Shown in pieces: positions 56,213-64,000 of a stretch of DNA of 64,000 bases; position 1 is the stretch's first letter; every line of letters starts with the position of its first letter. Both the position numbers and the translations under genes were made by a program. Source of the DNA: Spinacia oleracea (taxonomy: Eukaryota > Streptophyta > Magnoliopsida > Caryophyllales > Amaranthaceae). A model generated the notes under the pieces. It did not search any database, was not told the origin of the DNA, and saw only the letters and a list, made by a program, of their open reading frames with translations. The DNA is taken from NCBI RefSeq assembly GCF_020520425.1, contig NC_079491.1, positions 22,125,449-22,189,448 of the forward strand, in the 5' to 3' direction.

Positions 56213-56540
56213 CTCCCTCCGTCCCGGAATACTTGACCTGTTTTCCTTATCGGGCCGTCCCTTAATACTTGACCTGTTTTTAAAAATGGAAATATTCTAA
56301 CAATATTATATTATTTCTCACTCCACCCCTATTAACCCACCTACCCCCTACTCCATACAAAAAATAATTAAAAATTCAACTCCTACTCTCCCCCAACCCC
56401 ACCCCTTCACACATTTCCCACTAACTACATTAAACTAATACCCCACTATCAACTACTAGCTATTAAATTAAATAAGTCAATTCAAGTCCCTTAAACTCTG
56501 TGCCGGTCAAACCGGGTCGAGTATTCCGGGACGGAGGGAG
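56213..56540. mobile_element. Stowaway-type MITE
   Basis: Inverted ends 'ctccctccgtcccggaatac' on both sides, flanked by TA (56211-56212, 56541-56542). Non-coding. Confidence 0.92.
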
Positions 56541-56570
56541 TACTAATTTGGGCAACCTACATATACTATA

Positions 56571-57323
56571 CTACCCCTGTTCCTTAAAATTATCCGTACT
56601 TACTATTTACCCGGAATTCAATCAATACTTCGTCTAATATCTATTACGGAGTCCATTATACTAAAACAGACATTAGGAATGACACATGTCACTCCCTGAT
56701 GCAAAATTTTTCCCCCAAAATCCCTTTACTAAACAAACATATATACTTTATTCTTTTTTTTATTTATTTACTCTTCTTTTGCATAAATGTTTATATATGA
56801 AAAAAATTATAAGATTATGAAATATGATATTATTAGACAATTTTGGTAATATTTTAGTTAAATAGTCATATCTAGAAAATATTCTTACTAAATATTTTTG
56901 TCAAATTAGCATATTAAGCATATCAAGTATTTTGGTCAAATCATCATACTCCGTATTAAACATAAAAAATATATAATACGTATTAGGGCAAAAATTGTAT
57001 ATTATATGATAAAATGAATACGTTCAAATTTATTAGTTATGCAATTGATTTAAGGGATAAATATTTCAGTTAAAGATTTTATAAAATTAAATGGTTAAAA
57101 TTTTGAAAATTCGTGCGTGCATGGGACCTAATCTAGTTTACCCAATAAAGGTGTGTGTACAAAAATTATAAAAAGTAGATATTTTAAAAATAAATAACAA
57201 GGTGAATTTAATAAGATTTCACCTGATAACTTTTTAATGTATACTGTATATAATAGTGAAAATTCACGGTCAAAATTTTCATATTACAGACACATATTTC
57301 AAAGCGTAAAAACTTGGAGATAG
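56571..57323. mobile_element. Stowaway-like MITE split by a Helitron
   Basis: The left part begins 'ctacccctgttccttaaaat' beside TA (56569-56570). The right part ends 'cttggagatag' beside TA (57324-57325). The inner portion (57190-57290) is similar to the left MITE remnant at 21477-21644. A Helitron occupies 56640-57136. Confidence 0.65.
56640..57136 (+). mobile_element. Short non-autonomous Helitron inside a MITE
   Basis: Starts TCTATTACGGAGTCC, with 'atactaaaacagacattagg' shortly after, and ends 'gtgcgtgcatgggacctaat' then CTAG. It lies between A (56639) and T (57137). The end hairpin is weak. It is related to the Helitron at 58062. Confidence 0.65.
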
Positions 57324-57325
57324 TA

Positions 57326-58061
57326 CAAATTAATCAAATTGATCTCCTTCATGGGTAATCTAAAAATTTGCGCTTAATTAGTAATTAAGATATGTACCGT
57401 TTTACAAGCCCGAGAAAAATACTTAAATAACAAAAATGCTCAAACCTTAAATTAAGTAATAGGGGAAACACTTTAGCTAGCTTTCGGCTTCCACAATGTA
57501 AAATGCTGCTTTCGAATCTCTAGAGTTTGGAGTACTAAAAGATTATTTATACTATGAATATTGAATCGTATAACTCGAGGAAGAAGCAACCTTCAAATTC
57601 CATGATGTGCATGTGGGCTCACATATGGATATAATAGGATATGGAGTTATTCATCAAATTTATCTTCATCTAAGCTGGGGCGCATACACAAACACAATCA
57701 ACTATAATGTCTATAAAGAAATACACAAACATCTTTTTGTTCATTTAACGCCCTCCCAAATGAGCTACGTAGTATTATATATTCCCTTCGTTTTAAGTAC
57801 TTGTAAAAGTTTGACGGACATATTTGTCAATTCATACTTTGACCGTAAATATATGCAATTACATATTTGTTGAAAAAATTTAAAAGCAATTTAAAACTCA
57901 CTTAAGATAATTTGGGATGGCAAATTACAATTGGTGAACTATGACCAAGATTATTCAAAGTTAGTCAAAAAGTTATACTCCGTATTTTTGTATATGATGA
58001 CGGACAAATGATAGCACCTTGTCTAGGAAGCAATGGATAAATTCACACTTCTTCCCAAAAA
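57326..58061. other. Intergenic, nothing firmly identified
   Basis: AT-rich. 'ttcccttcgttttaagtact' near 57783 and 'atactccgtatt' near 57975 hint at an eroded Stowaway, but ends do not pair well. Confidence 0.3.
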
Positions 58062-58791
58062 TCTATTACTATATACTAAAAGAGACACCAGGAATGACAC
58101 GTGTCATTTCCTGGTGCGATTTTTTCCCGCCAAAATGTTTTTTAATTTTTTTACTTTAAAATAAATAAATTACATTACGTTTTTTTAGGAAACTAAGATA
58201 AAAATATATTTTAATTACCATAGATGTGTACTGCATAATATATTATTGGAGGAAAGCTAAATCAATATTATTTTTTCCTTTATGATATGATTTTAATTAT
58301 GTATTATTATAAATTTTTAATCTGATAAGAAATATAAAAAAATATTGATAAATGAACTTCTAATGTTAGCCTACTATTAATAATATAATACATGGTAACT
58401 GGTAAGTAAGAATGTTAATTAAAAAAATAATACATGGTAAGTAGACTAACATATATGTTTATTTATCAAGATTTTACTCAATTCAAAGTATGTTGTATTT
58501 GACTAACTCGGTTATGCTCGGGTCTTTTCGAAAATTAGTCTTGAGTCATTCGGGTTTGGGTAACGTTGTTAGACCGTTCTACGTACAAGTAAACGACTAT
58601 AAGTTTTTAACTTTGTATAGTAATATGCAAATTTAGTTCATTTGAATATATTTTTTTACACAACTTTAAATTTATACTTTTTCATATATCATTTTTACTT
58701 TCATGTTTTTCTAATATCACAAGTCTTTTAGTTACTATTAAATAATAAATTGTTTTAGTAGTAGCTGTGCGTTGCACGGGCCCTAAACTAG
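58062..58791 (+). mobile_element. Non-autonomous Helitron
   Basis: Begins TCTATTACTATATACTAAAA and ends with the hairpin-forming 'ctgtgcgttgcacggg' and CTAG, inserted between A (58061) and T (58792). A palindromic 'aatgacacgtgtcatt' near the 5' end. No Rep/helicase. Confidence 0.88.
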
Positions 58792-58936
58792 TAAAGAATG
58801 ATTTTGAGTGTTTTCGAATAATGATCTTTAAAGGGGAAAGTGCAAAAATAGAACAAAAAAAGGAAATATTAAAAGAATAGATAAAACTACATAAAAGTGA
58901 AAACAAGAGATTCATTCTGGAAGATTGTGGCAACTC

Positions 58937-58944
58937 TATTTATA
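58937..58944 (+). promoter_or_regulatory. Probable TATA box of the thaumatin-like gene
   Basis: 'tatttata' lies 63 nt before the start codon at 59007, allowing a short leader of about 35 nt. Confidence 0.45.
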
Positions 58945-59006
58945 AGTTAGTCCCACTCACTATCTCAACTTAAAAGTTAAGACACAACAAATAACAAAGC
59001 TAAGCC

Positions 59007-59821
59007 ATGGGAAATCTATATGTTTCTATTTGTTACCTGTATCTGTTAGTTATCATCTCTGTTACAGGTATGTTTTCATTAACATGTTTGTTTTCAAAAG
59101 AATATACTTGATGAAACAAAACTGACCTGTTTTTCCGATTACAGATGGTGCTCTTCAGCTGATAGTCGTTAACAACTGTAACGAAGGGGTGTGGCCTGGA
59201 ATCCTAGGAAACCCGGGTCAACAAAACCCTAAAGATGGCGGCTTCTTACTCAACAGTGGTGAAGAAGTTGTTTTAGACCTGCCTGAGAAATGGGCAGGTA
59301 GACTATGGGGTAGACAAGGTTGTAACTTTGATGCACAAGGAAAAGGCGAATGTGAGACTGGTGATTGTGGCAGTCAACTTTCATGCAGAGGAACAAGTGG
59401 TGTACCACCAGCAACGGTGGTGGAGATGACATTCGGCACCTCTGCTTCACCTCTGCATTACTATGATGTCAGCCTTGTTGATGGTTTCAACTTACCGGTT
59501 TCTATGAAGCCGGTAGGAGGAGGGGTTGGATGTGGTGTGGCTAAATGTGATGCAGATCTGAATGTATGTTGTCCATCAGCATTGGAAGTAAAGAAGGGGA
59601 ATAAAGTGGTTGGTTGTAAGAGTGCTTGTTTAGCTATGCAATCTGCTAAGTACTGTTGTACAGGCGAGTTCTCAGACCCTAAAACATGCAAACCAACTGT
59701 GTTTGCAAATCTGTTTAAGGCTATTTGTCCAAAGGCATACACCTATGCTTTTGATGATTCTTCTAGTCTTAACAGATGCAGAGCTCCTAGATATGTTGTT
59801 ACATTTTGTCCCCCAACATAA
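59007..59821 (+). CDS. Thaumatin-like protein (PR-5 / osmotin family)
   Basis: Two exons (59007-59067, 59145-59821) joined by a 77-bp GT-AG intron encode 245 residues. Residues 1-20 ([20 protein letters not shown]) form a secretion signal. The mature part has the family pattern: [41 protein letters not shown], the GC..KCDADLN block, [13 protein letters not shown] and [11 protein letters not shown], ending VTFCP. All 16 conserved cysteines are present plus one extra (the pair in LNVCCP), giving 17. The acidic-cleft residues (E of VEMTF, Ds of DVSLVD and DAD) are kept, consistent with glucan binding or antifungal activity. There is no C-terminal vacuolar extension, so secretion to the apoplast is expected. 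An intron right after the signal segment is typical of larger plant TLPs. Confidence 0.94.
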
Positions 59822-59867
59822 CGTACTTCATTATATTCATACAAAATACCAAGTATTAAATTAAGAT

Positions 59868-60345
59868 ACTACTACAAGTGCTCTTCTGCAAGAGGAGGGG
59901 CTTAGTCGCATAGATTGTCTTTTCGAGTTTGTAATTTCAACTTACTTAAAAGTGAGAGCGTCTTTAAAGAAAATACTTACTCTGAGTATTTGCACAATTC
60001 TGTTTTAGCAGTACTGTGGGTATATCAAGGCTTCAGATTCGAGCATGTAGATTTATACTATAGATTCATGCAGTACAAAATTGCATCAGGATAGAATTAC
60101 CAAGATAATTTCGCATTAACAAGTCATAGAATTAATTAATCACTAACCCAATCATCAATTCATCATACTGCAATTGCTCTTCTGTAACAGGAGGGGCTTA
60201 GCTTGTAATTTTAAGGAGCTCTACTTAAAAGTTATAAGTGGGAGCGTCTCTGAACAAAACAATTCAGTGAGCATATTTGCACATTTCTGTTTACCTACAT
60301 TCCAAGTCTTCGGATTCGAGCATGTAGATTTTATACTATTAATGT
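59868..60345 (+). repeat. Diverged direct duplication downstream of the thaumatin-like gene
   Basis: 59872-60064 and 60170-60343 share a series of phrases in order ('tgctcttctg', 'aggaggggcttag', 'gggagcgtct'-like, 'ttcgagcatgtagatttata'). It is probably a duplication of the gene's 3' flank. Confidence 0.7.
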
Positions 60346-60387
60346 CGCTGAAAATATATCAGAATATTGTGAGTTAAGCTCAAAATT

Positions 60388-61277
60388 GGGGTCTCACTTC
60401 TGCCAAAATTCACCAATTAGGACCTCATTTTTTTTTTCACCAATTGGAACCTAGGTTAAGAATCCGGCCACTTAACTCATGTTTAACTCACAGGAGCTTT
60501 TTAACCCTTCTAAAAACATTTGAAATAGAAGTCCTTTTTCGGAAAATATTTAAGGATTTTAGAATCAGTTTTGTTTATTAACTCCTTATTAAAAAAAAAT
60601 TGATTTTAACACCTAATTTTTTTAAAAAAAAATTGACTTTAGACACCTGTTAAGTCGTTAACATATTCCGTCCAAGAAATTGTTAGTTATTCTGATATAT
60701 TCTTTCACCTCCTTGTTTCCCACATTTTTTCTTCTTTCTTTACCTCGATTCTTTTTCTACCTCCATTTTTTCATATTCAATGCTTGTATGAATTATTCAA
60801 ATGGAGTTTAATGTTACACGAGATCAATTTTGTTCGTACAAACTTATTTGTGTTAACTAAATTATGACGTTGTCTTCTTCAAAAAAAAAAATCCTGGAAA
60901 ATCGGTCAATTTTTGGGTTTTGGAAGATAATTTGTGCTTTATACCAGGCAGCTGAAACATGCACCTTCTGTTGAAGAATCAATTTAGCTTTCCCAGCTAA
61001 TATTTTTTCAACTGAAAACATATACCAAAATGTGCAGGGAAACAAACAAGTTGGCAACACTGAAAGGGAACAGTAGTGAACAAATACTCCGTAGTCCTGT
61101 ATTTTTTTGTATAATAAAATATTCATTCTAAGTTTCTAACACATGGACCTAACTTATTTTAACCACAAATAGTTAACTTTGACCAAAGAAATAAGAGAAA
61201 GTAGATGAGATTCCAAACGGTAACAAAAAGAAGATGAGGTCTCAAATGGTGATTTTTGGCAAAATTAAGATCCCAAA
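60388..61277. mobile_element. Probable MITE with about 50-bp imperfect inverted repeats
   Basis: The left end 'ttggggtctcacttctgcca' and the region 'aattaggacctcattttt' pair with an inverse right end 'aaattaagatcccaaa' and 'gatgaggtctcaaatggtga'. Non-coding; borders are approximate and target duplication was not resolved. Confidence 0.6.
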
Positions 61278-61279
61278 TA

Positions 61280-61640
61280 TGCAGTTAACTCGAATGTTGT
61301 TATAAAGATAATTCTAATACAGGTTTGCAAATCAAGTATAAGCCTTACAAAACTATGATTTTACTTTGAACCTAAGTTGCACTGAAATGGATGAATAAAG
61401 AAATACAGCAACACAATTGCACAATGTGTAATACTAAAATTACGCCGAAGAGAAAAACAGACAGACATGAAATAAAGTACTACTACGTATTCAATGACAT
61501 GCTTTTACAATAGGAACATAATTCATAATATTATCAAAAATTAGCATAATCTTGTAAAAATCTCTATTTTCCAAAATAGATTTATTATCCCTAAAAACAA
61601 TGATTTATTTTTGGTAAATAGAAAAATTATATTAACAAAA
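61280..61640. other. Intergenic, nothing identified
   Basis: AT-rich with no coding or repeat signal. Confidence 0.3.
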
Positions 61641-62110
61641 CAAAACAAACAAGCGCCTATGCCAACAGGCAGGCAACAGAGCAACAAAACAGTAAAGGCA
61701 AAACAAGAGCCAAAACAAAATACATCCAAGCCACAAAAGAAACAAACACCCCTAACTGGAAGGCAGCAACTTTGCTAATCTTGGAAATCTGAAGCAACGG
61801 GTGTACACAATAATCTGAATTACGTTCTTTCCAAATCTGGTAAACAGCTACAGCAACTGTCATTCTGTAGATAGTCTGCAAGCTTGAATTCGACTGTAGT
61901 TGGTTAATATACTGCAACTCAGTATGCCAATCACCAACAGGTCTTTATATGACAACTGACAAGCCAACTCAAAATAGAACGACAAACCTCGCTTGAAAAA
62001 TCATATAAGAAAAAGAGATGATTACTTGTTTCATCATCTATACCACAAAGACAACATTGCTTATCACATTGAATACCAATCTTGCTGAGATTATCACACG
62101 TTGACTACCT
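61640..62110 (-). mobile_element. LINE ORF2 3' fragment (zf-RVT region)
   Basis: The minus strand reads KQCCLCGIDDETSNHLFF, a zinc-binding reverse-transcriptase-associated motif, then further on WHTELQYINQLQSNSS and TVAVAVYQIWKERN, the segment usually before RNase H in plant L1 elements. Frames are interrupted and all other domains are absent, so it is an old scrap. Confidence 0.75.
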
Positions 62111-63182
62111 GTTAAGAACTGATGAAGGTGCATTTTGGAGGAGCTGGGTTATTACAAGTCATTTTCCTCCACGGAACTTTAACATCAGTGTGTCTTATAA
62201 TACTTGCTAATAGAAAAACTAGGATGTTGCAGGAAGCTCCCTCCATCAGCAAGGTAAGTAACTAACTGAGCCTAGGATCTTTTTAACTACCCTAAGGCTT
62301 GAGGAGGCACTGATAGAGTGATAGGGTAGTAAGATCCTTGCTCTTCACATAATACTCAATGATTTATTAATATCAAAGAAGTTGCCTATTGCACCATAAG
62401 ATGTTGCACTTCTTTGAAAATTGCCAAACAATAATTCAATAATCATGTTTTAGCAGCAGATTTCGAGCATCAAAGATATAGTAATATATAGCAGCAGAAT
62501 ACGAGGAGCCTTCATAGAAGATTTCACTCATTTAACTAATACGCAAATCATCATTAGTTTTGTTAAGAAGATTACAAATGAAATAACAGCGCCTCACAAA
62601 CTAATACTCCATAATATCTTACGGAGTTATAGCAATACAGCCTGAAAAAGAAAGTCAGCTAATTTCATGAAAAGGGAAAATTCGCTACCTCGTCTCCCAT
62701 GATTCATAACTAGTTTCATCCCATTGTAGAATCAGATAAATCAATTTCAAACAAAGGAGAGAGCAGGTAAATAAGTACGTAAGTAAGTGAAACACATCAA
62801 CTGAATTTTCCACCCTGAGCTACTTGTGTCAAAGAAATTCCTTCAGCCAGATTCCGTATCAGTAAAAATACTGAACAGGTCAAACAAAAGGTGGGAATTT
62901 AAAAAAACGAAGACAAAAGAACAAAATCTTGAAGCTAGTAAACTGAAAAGATAACAAACAAAGCAACTTAAAAAACACTTAACCATCCGTTTTCTCATGT
63001 CAGATGGATAAGAAATTCAGATTTTATGTGACGTGAATACCAGAGTCAGAAGCCACAATGACAACAAACATAGTGCGGAAAAACTGAGCTATTTATTCAA
63101 AGAGATATTCATAAACAAAAAACCCAAACTAAACACCAACCAACATCAAATTAAAGGTGTACAATGATGAGCACTATAAACA

Positions 63183-63215
<33 letters not shown>

Positions 63216-63345
63216 AACCTTAGTCCCAAAATGTAATATCTCTTTGAAATCAAAAGCAAAAATAATAGTAATTCATGTTGAAATCAAACAAAAATAATCC
63301 GAACAAATAACAGAAATACAAGAACAAAAAAGTACCAGAAATGAC
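62111..63345. other. Intergenic and NOG1 3' flank, with (AAC)n microsatellite
   Basis: No gene was recognised. 63184-63215 is an 'acaacaacaac' microsatellite in the NOG1 3' region. Confidence 0.45.
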
Positions 63346-64000
63346 TTAACGCCGATCAGTTTTACCAATTCCGCGCTTGCCAGAGTAAAGATGTTTAGGT
63401 TTGAGATTAGGAATGACTCTATCGCCTTCTCCCTTGTGTGCATTCTTGTTCCTTTTCTTGGAAGATTTCTTGGCAAGATTAATAGCTTTGACCTTCTGGA
63501 TTGAGTCTTTAAATCCTTCTCCTGGAACAACTTCACCTGGTGGCCGTGACAAAGATCTAGACCTGGGTCGAGAGAGAGCACGCAGCTTCTTGTTGGGTTG
63601 CTCAACATCCATATCCATGACATCACCTTCTCCTCCCACTTCAGGTGACCTCTGCCTTTTCTGACCCCTTGACTTGCTACGAGCTCTCAATATAGCTGCA
63701 GAAGGATCGATCCCCATTTTGGTTAACTGCCTACCCATTCTCTCAGTCGTAAACTTCCTGTCCTTATCAAACTTCCTCGGCACAATAGCTCTGCTCCCAG
63801 CAGTGCTCTTCTTCAACCTGTGTTCTTGGATGAGAATGCTTTTCTTTCTCCTGATTTCTGCCAATGCCTCTTTCTCTTCTACTGTCAATTCCTCACCATC
63901 CATCTCAAAGTCTTCCTCAGCCTCGTCAGCAAGACGAAGGCCTTCTTCTCTCTCCAGCTCTTCAAGCCTATGTAGAATATCAGGATCGACAAAGTCATAA
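63346..64000 (-). CDS. NOG1: Nucleolar GTP-binding protein 1, C-terminal part (5' end beyond the window)
   Basis: The last 217 codons are visible, running off the right edge: YDFVDPDILHRLEELEREEG, then EDFEMDGEELTVEEKEALAE, KSILIQEHRLKKSTAGSRAI, VPRKFDKDRKFTTERMGRQL, an Arg/Ser-rich stretch, and PPGEVVPGEGFKDSIQKVKA with VIPNLKPKHLYSGKRGIGKT at the end. This matches the NOGCT and basic tail of plant NOG1, an Obg-family GTPase needed for 60S ribosomal subunit assembly in the nucleolus. The GTPase domain lies outside. The frame is uninterrupted with no intron in this part. The basic tail probably holds nuclear/nucleolar targeting signals. Confidence 0.95.
   Translation of the reverse strand, partial: YDFVDPDILHRLEELEREEGLRLADEAEEDFEMDGEELTVEEKEALAEIRRKKSILIQEHRLKKSTAGSRAIVPRKFDKDRKFTTERMGRQLTKMGIDPSAAILRARSKSRGQKRQRSPEVGGEGDVMDMDVEQPNKKLRALSRPRSRSLSRPPGEVVPGEGFKDSIQKVKAINLAKKSSKKRNKNAHKGEGDRVIPNLKPKHLYSGKRGIGKTDRR

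Noticed and set aside
59250-59742. Antisense frames over the thaumatin-like gene
   Set aside because: Reverse-strand shadows of a well-supported coding exon.
63273-63664. Other-frame and opposite-strand frames over the NOG1 tail
   Set aside because: Shadows of the NOG1 coding sequence, whose match is clear.

Overview
This is nuclear DNA of a flowering plant, most likely a eudicot. It is AT-rich, its genes have GT-AG introns, and it carries plant-only families: a SUPERMAN-type zinc finger, an L-lectin receptor kinase, a thaumatin-like protein and a PSI/DUF668 protein. It is dense in Stowaway, CACTA, Mutator, PIF/Harbinger and Helitron insertions. The abundance of 'ctccctccgt' Stowaways suggests Amaranthaceae or related Caryophyllales, but that is a guess.

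Layout. 1-4.1 kb: two head-to-head LTR-retrotransposon-type repeat arms enclose a broken kinesin-14 fragment. 4.1-10.6 kb: a single-exon C2H2/EAR repressor gene (8464-8970) among MITEs, flanked by two opposed copies of a short CACTA element. 10.6-13.9 kb: a 3.3-kb CACTA element (TSD TGA) carrying six intron-separated exons of a thylakoid-lumen pentapeptide-repeat protein gene. 14.6-21.3 kb: a 6.7-kb Mutator-like element (10-bp TSD) holding about 3 kb of a 21-bp minisatellite and a clathrin light chain fragment. 21.5-24.3 kb: a degraded LINE inside a Stowaway-like MITE. 26.2-27.7 kb: an intact PSI-like (DUF3475/DUF668) gene, followed by a solo LTR with 5-bp TSD. 29-31 kb: Helitron-like AT-rich DNA between perfect 55-bp repeats.

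33.4-35.4 kb: an intact L-type lectin receptor kinase. A young L1-type LINE (36212-42533, perfect 16-bp TSD, 1688-codon ORF2) sits inside a small MITE between this kinase and a broken paralogous kinase tail (43946-44340). 46.9-54.3 kb: an eight-exon GID4 gene, substrate receptor of the GID/CTLH ubiquitin ligase, with PIF/Harbinger MITEs in introns 2 and 3. 54.6-56.2 kb: a Copia fossil fragment. 56.2-58.8 kb: nested MITEs and Helitrons. 59.0-59.8 kb: a two-exon thaumatin-like (PR-5) gene. 61.6-62.1 kb: a LINE scrap. 63.3 kb to the right edge: the C-terminal part of the nucleolar GTPase gene NOG1.

The host genes are unrelated single genes and form no pathway or cluster. Receptor kinase and PR-5 families are commonly defence-related, GID4 acts in protein turnover and NOG1 in 60S ribosome assembly. 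The most notable biology is transposon-borne: host gene capture by a CACTA element and by a Mutator element, a large minisatellite inside the latter, and a 731-nt two-frame overlap in a recent LINE. I did not find a convincing new multigene system.
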